The notes beneath the pieces were generated by a model that did no database searches, was not told the DNA's origin, and saw only the letters and a program-made list of their open reading frames with translations. The translations under genes and the position numbers were made by a program. Positions 1-11,026 of a stretch of 62,414 nucleotides of DNA are shown piece by piece. This DNA comes from Folioceros fuciformis (Eukaryota > Anthocerotophyta > Anthocerotopsida > Anthocerotales). Location of the stretch: contig JBNGIO010006382.1 of NCBI GenBank assembly GCA_049999805.1, forward strand, positions 576,171 to 638,584, in the 5' to 3' direction. Positions within the stretch are counted from its first letter, which is position 1, and each line of letters begins with the position of its first letter.

Positions 1-1317
1 GGTATGGGAATTTCAAACGCCCGTTCCATGTGTCCGTTTCCCTGAATCCAAACAAGGGGAGGCGTCTGGCATGGCATGAGAGATTGGACGCTTGAGCAAC
101 AGCCTTGCGCACACCAACAATGCGTACCTGGCTGCGGGCCTGCTGATACCCGGTGCCGGTGTGTGTTCTGAGGTTCGGGTGTCATTAGATTCCCCACCTG
201 GTTTATCATCCACCTTGCCCGACTGCAGCAGGCGACAAGTGGCTGGCCCTGCTAAACGGATGACGAGCAAGGGGGGCGGAGAGGTGGAATTGAAGCAGAG
301 GCAACGGACCAACCATGTGTCCTGCTTACAGGTTGCCAGAAGATTCAAGCCAGCCGCACCACCGTCCTCTCTGCTCTTTGCTCTCGCTTTTTGCTGCTGC
401 TGCTATTGCCCGGTTTAGTTATCTGTAACCTCGTTTTCTTCTCCCTTCCAATGCTGCTGGCGCTGGCGCTGGCGCTGGTGCCTCGCTTGCCGCTGAAGCT
501 CGGCGAAGGCTGTGGACCCAGGCTGGTCTGGACCGGCNNNNNNNNNNNNNNNNNNNNNNNNNNNNNNNNNNNNNNNNNNNNNNNNNNNNNNNNNNNNNNN
601 NNNNNNNNNNNNNNNNNNNNNNNNNNNNNNNNNNNNNTCTGGACCGGCTTGGTCTGCATCCATAGGTTTTTTTTCTTTTCTTCCCTTGACCCCCTTTCTC
701 GGCAGGTTTTGGTTCATCCCCCCTTTGGTTTCCGACCGCTTTTGATTCGAGCTCCTTTCCCAGCGGGGCGCCGGGTGAATATACTGCGGTGCGGAGTGGG
801 GCAGGGCAGGGCATCCAGCCAGCCCTCGCTTCTCGTACTTCGCTCCGCTCCACTGCTTTCCAGGGTTGCTTTCCGGACCAACTTCCCGCCCTCAGCCTGT
901 ACGCTGCTTGTGTTTTTGAAGTTGCACAAGTTGCAAGGCACGCCACATCACGTCGCATCAACGTGTTGCCGGGTGGAAGGCCAGCCGGTCAGTTGGTGCC
1001 ACTCCCGCTCCTCGCACACCCAACGCCTGTGAAGTCCAATGGCGGGAGCCCGCACTGACCGGGTACCACGAGAAATTCGCGTGCTTCTTCATACTCTCCG
1101 TCCTGCCTCCAATCACTTGCATCACTGCTCCAAAGTCCCAAATGGGCGGGCTGCTGCGAAAGGGCGACAAGCAATCATTTCCTTTCCTTCCATTAAAGAA
1201 TCTCGCAGCTTGCTGCTTCCAACATACAATACTTGTGACAGGGACACAGCCACATCACACTCTCCATACGGTCCTACTCGTGTGTGTATGTCGTCATGCC
1301 CATGTCCTAGGGATACT
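1..1317. other. Intergenic, no gene supported
   Basis: I see no conserved coding sequence here. The stretch lies downstream of the minus-strand FAAH gene that ends at 1318. It holds a short CTGGCG triplet run near 452-475 and a 100-N gap at 538-637 whose two edges share the 11-base sequence TCTGGACCGGC. Confidence 0.6.
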
Positions 1318-4300
1318 TCATTCTCCTCCTCCTTCATTCCGTCCTTCCTTTCTGAGGATGTCGAAGAACACAGTCGGTTTCTTCCTGGCAGGCAGAAACA
1401 GTTTCTGCAACATTCGTAGCCATGGCAGGTCAGCCCACCCCAGCAGCACAGAGTAGCCCAACCCGAACCCACATTGCGAGGGCGACATGGGCATTGAAGT
1501 ATGTGTCTTACCTCCAGTGCTGAAGCCAAACGGAGCAGCGTTGCTTCGGACCACGGCCGTCCGATCAGCTGAAGGCCAATAGGCAACCCTTGGGCATCGT
1601 AACCCACCTGCAAAACGGGGACACTAATTCAGGAAACAAGCTTACATAAAACTTTAATGGCTGAGATTCAGTGAAGGATCAGGGAAGCTTACATACAGGG
1701 ACACTGATGGCTGGGAGCCCAGTGAAGTTGGGTCCAGGAAGGAAACGCATCAGGCAACCTGCAAAGGTTTCCAACACAGCACAAGCTTCGCTGCAGATGG
1801 CAAACGAAATGAAAGGACACCCCAAAACAGGACGAAGCATGACAAGGGAAGACACGGACCGGTAACCTCGAGGTCCATCTCGCCATTGGATAGAGCGTTT
1901 GTTGGGACAACTGGTGCTGTCATTCTGGACAAGCACATCCGTGTCAGGAACTAGCAGCAAGTAACCAATTTGATCATGTTTCATGACGGCTTCAACATCC
2001 GGTTTCTCTACATAGATGTGCTCGACTAGTCTATATCTAGAGACTGCACGTCGCAATGGGCTTCCTCTCAGCACCTTACCCCGTGGTGGGTGTTACGATT
2101 ACATCTACAGATTTGAATGCCTTCATGTGATGGTACATGACCCTTCGTCTGTAGCGCAGGTTAGTTAGCAGCTGGGGAACGCATATTCAGCTTGAACTCA
2201 TCCTGGATGTCGGAAAAGTGGAGGAAGGAGCTGCGGCATACATCGTTACCTCAGTCGCTGTGCTGCTAGATAATCACGAGAAGTGAATGTTCTGAAGAGT
2301 GCCAAATTCCCTCGCACTTCACAGCACAGCTGTGTCTTGTAGCTGCCAATAAGAGAAGAAGAGGTGAGCCTATGAAACAATCCTCTGGTTGTTCAAACGA
2401 GCTCGAGAAGAGCAGGTGCTTGCCCACTCTCATAGTCCGCATTGAGGGCTGTTGCAAGCTCGGAGCCGAGGGTTGCTAAGTGGCCAATGCGCAATTCATC
2501 CAACTCTGGAAGAAATATCTCCTTGATCTGTACGAGTCAAGTCAAGCACATCAGGAAACCGTTGGTGTGCAGAGTGCACAGCAGCTCAAGCAGCATCGAA
2601 CTTCACCTCGTTCCCATCCGTGCCTACTAACAGCTTGAGAGCATCGTCACATGCTTCTAGAACATCGTTGCTCTTCACATGATTGAACCACTGAACACAT
2701 TGACGACCACAAACGATGCTTTAGGCGTATGAGTTACAAGTGAGTCAAAGTGAAGAGCTGCTCGTGCCTACACACCACAGCCGAAGCTGTAGTGTCTAGC
2801 AGACATGGACTCGGTGGTCCTTACTGCTGAGTATTTGCCTATCCTCAACTTTCCGATGACAGATGAGAAATCTTTGAAATGTTGGGCACCTTCCAACATT
2901 GGGAACGTGTGTGGCACCTTCACAGGAACGGCTCACAGATACGCAAGTTTAGGAATCTCCAAGTGTGCAATCCGCAGGAAGGTGTCTCCCCTGAACCACT
3001 TGAACAGCACAATGAAACTCACCCGAGGGGACACATACACATCTTGAGGGTGACAACCAAGCATTCCTGCATAACTGCTATGGAGCAGATATGAAGCTAC
3101 ATCACAGTCCTGGGATTCACTAGAAGAACGGGAGCAGCATTCACTCATGCACAGATATATTCAAACATAAGTAAACAGCATCTGCTTACACAAGCAATGT
3201 GTCTTCCACAGTTGTTGCAGCTGGGCACACGACCTCCAATGTCCAACTAAGCGAGAGAACCCTGCATTTTAAGAGTCGAGGGCATTGATTAGTTCAGCAG
3301 AGACAATGCCCCGATTAATGAGAAGCAGCATCTTACCCAGCAAGAGTTGTTCGGCCAAACGTTGTTTTGAGACCCACCACCCCACAAAGTGAAGCTGGTA
3401 TACGCATGGAGCCTACAGCATACAAGCAAGCCACTTGGAAGGATATATGTTACAGGATCCTTTTTCACATGACCGCCAATGGATGGGAGAGTTGAAGGTG
3501 ATTAACCTCCACCATCCGTTCCAAGAGCCACAGGGCAGAGCCCGGACGACACAACTCCAATGGACCCTGCAGCTGAACCCCCGCTGTAGCATTGGACATT
3601 ATGAGGATTCCTCACCACCCTGCTCACAAGAAGATCACAAAGAAACGTGTGGCTAGTCACATTTTTCGCAACCAGAAACGCATTCCATGGACACAGACAT
3701 GCTGTATCTGATTGAAATGACCTGTACAAAATCAGATTACGGATGGTGAAGACTCTCACCCATAATGTGGGTTGTTGCCATTGACTCCTACACCAAGCTC
3801 GTTCATATTGGTCTTTCCCACGAAGATCATCCCACATTTTCGCAACTTGCAACACAGACAGCATCCTCTGTAACAGCTCTGACCCTCTGTAGCCATTTGC
3901 TCCCTCCTGTGAGAGGAAGGAAACAAACAAGGTCAGTGGCCGCTGTCGACCTGCTTCCAAGCAAGTCACTGTAGCGTACGAAGTCAGTCCAGTCCAGTCC
4001 AGGCTTGCCTGTGGTTGGATATGGGAGGCAATCAATATCGTCCTTCACGGCAATCAGTACCCCATCCAGTATTGACAAGGGCTTGTCTGTAGACATGTAT
4101 GAGTCGAGCAGGCTGGCAGTCAGCAAGGACACTGTTCCTAGCTTCAAGACTAGTTCAAGGTGCCATTGTTGTGTCACAGAACGCATGCTCTGTCCAACGA
4201 AGGCAGGCTAGCCTGCATCAAAGCTCAACAGGTACCCGCAGCAAAGCGTTCCGATGCCGCTGTGGCTTGTTGCCGAATGTCATACGCATCCGTGTTGATG

Positions 4301-5249
4301 AAGAATGACATAGGCGGGTACCTTGTCTGGGATTTCTCACAGGCTTTGATGAAACGTTCTGCAACCTGCCGACCATGGTGGTCACCACGTTCAAGGGTTG
4401 GCCTAGAGCCCATACCATGCACAAGAAGCGTGTGGCTTGCGCACGGTGGCTTCACCTCAGAGGGGGTGATGCTCTTGGTCCTGTATGCGTCGGCATAATC
4501 TCGAACTTTCCAGTACTTGAAAGGGTACTCGTTCTCCGATGCGACGGGGAGGCACAGCAGAGCTGATGCCACATGGATGGAAGGCTCCCACGTGGGCTGG
4601 CACTGGACTGTACCGTTCTCCGGTGGCACTTCCAGCACTGCATACACAGACGAAATGGAATTGAACGCAGTGATGACAACAGAGTCCAGGACTAGAATTG
4701 AAGTTCTACGTGCAGAATGAGGGCTAGATGGACCCATTCAGGCATAGGGCGAGAATCTAACTAGAACAGCAATTTCAAGAGCAGATCTAACCTTCAGACG
4801 GAAATTCAGGCACAAACATGGGCGCGTCAGGGATGGCTGTATGCGATAGCGTCTGTCCAGCAATGTCAGGAGCGAACGCTACTCCGACATGAGCAAAGTA
4901 GACAAGACGAGGGAGACAACCTGCTGGAACTTGTTTGTATCTTTGATGTGCGACAGCAGCAGACTCCCCAGCAGCCGGCTCTCCACGAGCCATCGAAACA
5001 GTTTGAGGCGGAATCCATGGAGCCTGGGACCTGCATCGGACCGATGGCCCTCTCAAAACTGAGGAAGAAAGCAATGCATCCTTCAGCTAGTTCAAATTCA
5101 ACAGATCCATCCCTGGATACAGAATGTGCTTCCTGCGGAGCATCAGAAGCAGAAAATTTTTGCACCTCACCTCTCAATTCCGTCGGCACATATTCCAAGT
5201 GCCTATCTGCGACTTGCTCCACTAGAAACAGGTGAACCTTGGTCGGCAT
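1318..5249 (-). CDS. FAAH: Fatty acid amide hydrolase (plant FAAH, amidase signature family)
   Basis: The product should hydrolyse N-acylethanolamines and related fatty acid amides at endomembranes. About 20 exons can be read: 5249-5171, 5030-4921, 4852-4792, 4637-4456, 4365-4236, 4086-4009, 3906-3760, 3619-3507, 3412-3337, 3261-3190, 3066-3023, about 2918-2825, 2690-2628, 2527-2399, 2342-2250, 2148-2080, 1924-1860, 1758-1697, 1607-1512 and 1404-1318. Family landmarks are in order: IPDAPMFVPEF, YPFKYWKVRDYADAYR, the lysine in IAVKDDIDCLPYP, GKTNMNELGVG, the serine loop CYSGGSAAGS, the nucleophile loop GTDGGGSMRIP, DVIVTPTTG, MRFLPGPNFTGLPAISVP and GLPIGLQLIGRPW. The C-terminus KKPTVFFDIL matches plant FAAH. 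The start is the ATG at 5249. One oddity is an apparent missing base near 3845-3852 that breaks the frame between DAVCV and KLRKCGM. A GC-AG intron is read after 4009. Confidence 0.9.
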
Positions 5250-5841
5250 TTTCGTGGGCTATTCAATGACAAACTATGAAACCAAGGCTCTCAGATCTCG
5301 CTGATCCATTAAGCCACTCCACGAACTGGCACGTCCTCGAGGCAAAGAGCAAGAGTGGATCAACGCCGTCTCAGAACTTGAGGAATTGCAGCGTCCTCGA
5401 GAATTGGCAGGTTCGCAAGAACGAATCCACAGTTGCTGCATGAAGTGCACAGTTGGACTCCGTGATTGATAACATGGCAGCAAAGTAGAAAGAGACTGTT
5501 TACAGATTTCGGAAATTCAAGCTGCCATATGTACATCAAACAGGCAGAAACATCCAAGACCAAGCATCTCCAACGAACACCGGGCCCGGCGACTCAGTAA
5601 CGTGGAGCGGAGAAGCGAAGGCCGTCTTGACAGCGTGCAGCCGTCACCGCCTTCCACTCTCATAGGACATCACGCCACCCACATTCACTCGAAAAGAAGT
5701 CACGCACGCCGGCTCTCCGTTTTGCAGAGAACACATGCACAAGGAGGAAAAGTGGTGCCCCAGTCTAAGATACAAAGGGAAGGTGTGAAGAAGTAACAGT
5801 GTTACGTCGGAAGGATTGTGCTCCGCGGACCACACGATCAA
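5250..5841. other. Spacer between FAAH and the methyltransferase gene
   Basis: This 0.6 kb holds the FAAH promoter side and the 3' end region of the minus-strand methyltransferase gene. I recognise no conserved coding sequence or RNA gene. Confidence 0.5.
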
Positions 5842-7870
5842 GGTTAGCCCAACCGAGTGCTGACCTCCAGCCCGTCCGACACATCGTCTCTATATTCCAG
5901 TGTGGAAGCAAGGTATCGACTTTCATACTTACCACCAGTCTGGACGTAGTCCAGATAGGTCTGCATTTGGGAACTGTACAGACCTGCGAGGAGGAAGCAT
6001 TTCATTGGGTTACTGCTTGCTGGATATGGGTGATGCCGCGATGGTCGCGGCGGGAAGTCAGGCATATAGACTTACCTGCGTTGTCCGCAACGACAAGGGC
6101 ACCTTCCGACAGGTGAGGCTCGGCAGCCTTGAGGTAGTCTATGTACTCAGAGGGCACCGCGTCCAGAAAGAGGAAGTCGATCTTGCCATCGAATTTCTGT
6201 AGCTGCTGCACGGCATCTCCCCACCTCACATCCACCTTCTTGCTCAGCTTTGCTTGGGAGATGAAACTGTTGACAGGGGTCACAAAGTTAGTGGGTGTCG
6301 GAGGAGACTGTTGCTTTCATTCCAGATTGCATTTTGGTCACGAGAAGTATTACCGTTTTGCAACAGCTACCCATTTCAAGTCCTTCTCAAAGGAAACGAT
6401 TTTGGATGACGGTAGTGACGCCTGGGCCATCTTGATTGCGGAGTATCCAGTGAAGGTTCCAACCTACATTTCATGACTTCAAGCAGCACGTTCCGATCAG
6501 CACAAGCAAACGCAGATAGGAAAGTGCAGCATTAGTGCAACACACAGCTTCAAGCCTGAGTGTCTATGCTATCAGCACACAGGAAGTTCTGTATGCCAAG
6601 GTCTCACCTCCACAATCGTTTGGGGTGCCCGCTGTCTGATCAAGTCCTGCAGCAGTGCTCCCTTCTGCAGGGCAACACAACCTCATCAATCCACGCCCTG
6701 AATGAGGAATCTTCTTCATAACCTTGATTTCAACATCAGAGCTTGATCAAACCTTTGGGCCAACTTGAGGGAGACCATCTTGAGCCCCCCATCGATCAAG
6801 CCGCCTGATTATCCACTCGTCGTCCACAGGCTTCAGCCTTGACATTGTTTCACCACTCTCATTCGTGTAGACTTCTCTGGAGGTCATGTGCACGCAATCG
6901 TCACTCACCGGGACACACAGGTGGTCAAAGAGAAACGTTCCATAATTCCCCATTGAAAGCACAAGCTTGTCACACCTGTCACCCCTTTTGATTTGAGCTT
7001 CTCGCACTTTCTTCCTCCTGGTTTTCTGAGCTTCAGCCTACAGCTCACGAACCAAGTCAGAGTCCCTCATTCGTGCCAAGGCATTGCGACACAAAGGTTA
7101 AATATCCCACCAAATCCGACCTGAATTCCTTCCCACACGTAAAGGCTACCGAACCCTATCGCCCCCAGCAGATTGATGGCCACATTACTGGACCCGCCAT
7201 TCGCCGCCTGCATTATACAGCACTCTACAATTCAGCCCAGGTCACTACATTCCGCTACCCAAAAATGGCAGCCAACTAAGATCTTCATTATCCCTCCACA
7301 CCTCAAAGCTCGGGTTGGCCAGAAGCTGAGACACAGAAATGAAGAATCCGACGACGCAGGATGCACCCCCGAAGGCGAATAGTATCCTGCCATTCCCAGT
7401 ACATGAAATCAACCCATCAATCACCTTTGGTCCAAAATCACGCAAAGCCACTGCCCAACAAAGAGCAGCATCGCCCACCTGCGGAGCGGCCTGGGCGCAA
7501 GAAAGTCGATGAAATTCCGCGAATCCTTGAGTTCGTCCTCCATCCTGGTCCGCCTCTCCTTGTCCTCCTGCGACAGGGGACTGAGCCTGCGGCGCCCTGT
7601 AGAGCCCACATTGCTAGACTGCTTGGGCCTGGCCTGCTCCACCTGCTCCTGCTCCGTCCCTCCGCTGGCAGTAAACACAGCGAATTTCCGTCTACCGCTG
7701 CACGGCCATCCCCTCTCTGCAGATCCCCCCGCCCCCAGCCTCCCCCGCCACCCTCTGTGAGGCCCCGCCCACAGGAACGAAGAAGCAGTTTGCGAGTAGG
7801 TGCTGCAGTCCCGGAGCAAGGCCAGCCCCGGCACCGGTGCGGATCTGCAGCCGGAAAGCGTGAGCTCCAT
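5842..7870 (-). CDS. Plastid-type fusion: DUF3493 (LPA1/REP27-like) membrane domain plus COMT-like O-methyltransferase
   Basis: Eight exons join in one frame: 7870-7479, 7386-7302, 7206-7121, 7037-6753, 6664-6608, 6463-6354, 6266-6076 and 5983-5842. The N-terminus, from the ATG at 7870, is Ser/Arg/Gly-rich and looks like a chloroplast transit peptide. It is followed by two hydrophobic segments (RILFAFGGASCVVGFFISV and VAINLLGAIGFGSLYVWEG) and a basic helix, AEAQKTRRKKVREAQ, which together resemble DUF3493 of LPA1/REP27. The C-terminal half has the class I SAM-binding loop VEVGTFTGYSAIKMA, the acidic strand FLFLDAVPSEYIDYL and VVADNAG, as in catechol-type O-methyltransferases. The acceptor substrate is unknown. 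Two separate genes are possible, but the exon phases fit one transcript. Confidence 0.72.
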
Positions 7871-8539
7871 GGCAGAGAGCTAGCTGCGCCTCGTCCACAG
7901 GCCGAAACAGCGAAAATCACTGCGCTATGCGCGAGGAAGGAATCCAGATAGCTTGCCCTGTCTAGCCGCTTCCTCGCTGAGTGGGCTATGCCACTGAGAT
8001 GCGAACACCAATCAACCAAGCAGTGTACAAAGCGCTGGCTCAAATCTGACTTCGCGCATTCTGCACCGTCAACTGAACACAGAAGAATCCTACTTACAAA
8101 ACCAGCACAAACCAAGTGCGGGGGAATATGTTTTGTTTCTTGGACAACATGGTTGGGCCCTTCCTGCTTACTCCAAGCCTAATGGCTCTGGTACACTCAA
8201 GCCAAGCTCCGTTCCTCATTCGTTGCAAATCAAGAGGTCCGATAGGAGGCAATGTCTGGCTGGCATTGGGATCACCTTCTTGATCGCAATACTTGGAGAA
8301 AGTGTTTAGCTTCCAAACAAATCTTTCTCCAAGCAAACTCTGGGCTACGTTTACATGGGAGGTAATTGAGGTCAAATATCTCAAGGGCAGACAGAGTATA
8401 AACCCAATCAGTGAAGGGCCGCAGCCTGCAATCTGTGCCGCTACAAAAATTTCAACTTCCTCCACCACTCGTACCGCAATCCTAGTTTATCCTGACTTCC
8501 AAACTTACATGTCAGCGGAAGAGGAGCCAGAGTAAGCCA
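7871..8539. other. Spacer between the methyltransferase fusion and LSM7
   Basis: This 0.67 kb contains the likely promoter of the minus-strand fusion gene and the 3' UTR of LSM7. Open frames exist but none resembles a known family. Confidence 0.5.
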
Positions 8540-9284
8540 CTAAGCTCCATCCGGCTGCAGAAATGGATTAGCAATTTCATCTGTGCCGTCGGTGGGAGCG
8601 ACGAGCATCACTGCCGTCCCTCTGCAAACCTATCAAACGTTCACAGCAACCTTGTAAATAATCCATCCCTCTTCAACATACCGCAACCAAACATGCCTCC
8701 CTACAACAAGGTCCCGGGGCTTAGGCTTACGATGAGACCAAGAAATCTGGTCTGGTCCGTGGTCTTCAGCGGATCATCCTGATCTGCAAATCAGTAGAGT
8801 TATTTCAATTAAGAGCTACCAAAAGAGCCAGCAAACACCAAAGCTGCCAGGCTCAAGCCAGATCAAGACGCAGGAACCCTCACTCCAATACCTCGCAAGT
8901 TCTCCACGGTGTCGTCCAGCACCAAGTTCAGAAGCTGATCGTATCCTTTCAACACTCCTGTCACTGCGGAACGCTCGAGACAAGAGACTGATCAGCAACT
9001 CTGGCAGGTTGGCCAGACCTGCAAGAATACTTAGTTACCGGTGTACGAAGGCGCGTACCCTGCCTGCCGCCACTAAGCTTCACCGACACCCCCTTGTCCA
9101 CAAACTTTGCCAAGTCCAAGACAGTCTCTTTGCGTCCTGACTGCAACCACAGGACAATAGTCTCAGAGCAACCAAAGCCGTGCACACCCAAGCTCAAACC
9201 CCAAAACGCGTTCCTTCAAAATCTTGTCGGAACCCTCAATTTTTATCAGCGCCAAGACAGGTCAAGCGATCAGCCTCCCACCAT
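8540..9284 (-). CDS. LSM7: U6 snRNA-associated Sm-like protein LSm7
   Basis: The product is a small Sm-fold subunit of the LSm1-7 (mRNA decay) and LSm2-8 (U6 snRNA) rings. Five exons are read: 9284-9282, 9140-9059, 8963-8892, 8783-8731 and 8629-8540. They give a protein of about 100 residues with SGRKETVLDLAKFVDKGVSV, the Sm1 motif LKGYDQLLNLVLDD, DPLKTTDQTRFLGLI and the Sm2 motif CRGTAVMLVAPTDGTDEI. This is nearly the whole canonical LSm7. No ATG lies in frame just before SGRKE. The best start is the ATG at 9284-9282, directly followed by a GT donor, so exon 1 would code only the initiator methionine. The exon 1 assignment is inference; the rest is clear. Confidence 0.93.
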
Positions 9285-11026
9285 GGCGTCGGGCGGAGGT
9301 GTGGCAGCTCACTCGGAATGATCAAGCTTGGTATTAACGAGCTTTCCAATTATGTTGAGTCCATCCTAGTTCTCATTTCATCCAGGTTCACACCTGGTGA
9401 AGCCCTCTACGAGTCCACTACCAGCATCTGGCACACACCACTGCTGGTGCTTGTCCAGCACTCCCCTACTCCTTGAGCACACCCCAACAGGTTAGCGACC
9501 AACGCCAACCTTACACCCCAGCCAGGCGGCAGGCAGCCGACAATTCGATGTTTCGCAAAGCACTGTTCAAATACTCGCTCCCAAATAAGCAGCACCGTCC
9601 TTGTCCCGTGCAGCAAGCGGCAACCCTAAGCACCAGCCTGCAAACCCTTGACTGCGTGAAGGCCTGACTGAACATAAGCGTGGTTGTGCGATGCTGTGCG
9701 GCAACCGTATTAAGAAATGACAGCGGAACGGATCTGGGAAACACGGCATCCTTCTCTTCTGCATACCTGCTACAGTTGTGCGAACATTGCCCCCATCAAA
9801 ATACCATACAATGCACTCTTCCAAAGTTACGGATGATTTGTCACTCCTGCAGTTTGCATCATTGTCTGGTTGTAGCTGGACGTTTCTGAGTTGTGTCCGC
9901 TGCACAGTTTAACTTCTTTCTTTTGTGTGCCAACGGGGAAATTCTCAACCGTAGAGACCCTCTCAAGTGCGCGAAGGGCTGGCAAAGCATCTGACCATCC
10001 AAGTATTCCAGGCAAGGTTCTTGGCACAGTGTCTGAGAGCTGATCCTGCATGCGTCTCTGGCAGCCTGTACATATTACTATTGCAACACCTGGCCAATGC
10101 TGAAGCATATTAAGGCTTTGAGAAAGTCGAGAGGCCGGTCAGTCCCTGTGGTGGAAGCTGGCAGCACTAGGTAGCGATATGTCATGCCAAGTCTTTCTTG
10201 AACAGCGTAGCTAAAGGACATCAACACCCGGAGCAAGCAACCACTGAGGCTGAACGATGCTTGTGGTGGAAAAGGTTGGCAAGGGCCGGAATATTTGGGA
10301 ATACAATTGTCATGTAGTGAGTACCACTCAACCCACCAGGTTGCTCTTATTAATTTTCATTGTTCAGCCTCTGAGTCCCTGAGTTTTAGATGGATTTTTT
10401 TGGCGATGGCACGAAATGCTGAACAAGAACAAGAAGAAGAACAAGAGAGGGGTAGAGACTACAGGAGTTAGCGTGGGGCCAGAGTGGGCTGCTTTGGCAA
10501 CGTGCAGGCCCGCGCCGCGGTTTCAGCGGAGCGGTACACGAGCCTGCCTCGATCTTTGTGGACGGCAACAGAGCTAGCGCGACCCAGTCCAATGGACGCG
10601 GAGACGTTGAGAGACAAGGGAAATATAGGGCGGGCGAGGCTGGCGTGGGGAAAGGGGGTTTCTCGGGCATACAATGAAAGCATCCAACCATCCATTCCGT
10701 GACATAGCCCATGTCATTTTCTGCGTCGGGGGAGTGCTCGGGGCTGCGCGTTGCGTGGGAAGCGGCAGGGGTTCGGGACGGCAAGTGGAAGGGGAAGGGA
10801 AGGAGAGACTGCGGCTGTTGCCCCGATGCGTTTCCGGGGTCTCCTGGAGTGAGGCCAGCTGCAGCGAGCTGGGGAGGCTGTTGTGCATGAGATGCGGCAG
10901 CGGCACACACACATGATGGTGAGGGGAAGGCTGAGGCTAGCCGGAGCTGCTCTCTCGCAGGAGGGGAGCAAGCCCTAATGCCGTTTGCTGAGATGGCGCG
11001 GGTTTGAGCGGCGGAGGCAGCGAGCT
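9285..11026. other. Divergent intergenic region between LSM7 and EXO70
   Basis: This 1.7 kb separates minus-strand LSM7 from plus-strand EXO70 and should hold both promoters. A purine-rich AAC/AAG run lies near 10420-10450. I found no conserved coding exon; the open frames in it look incidental. Confidence 0.5.

Noticed and set aside
1860-1960. A second frameshift in FAAH between DVLV and MTAPVV
   Set aside because: TGTGCTTGTCCAG is an intron end; the true DVIVTPTTG is in the previous exon at 2148-2080.
9567-10108. Minus-strand open frames at 9.5-10.1 kb as exons of another gene
   Set aside because: No recognised motif and no consistent splice sites linking them.
10386-10971. Long minus-strand open frames rich in Pro/Ser/Ala upstream of EXO70
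   Set aside because: Composition follows the GC-rich strand opposite the EXO70 leader, with no domain and no sign of codon conservation.
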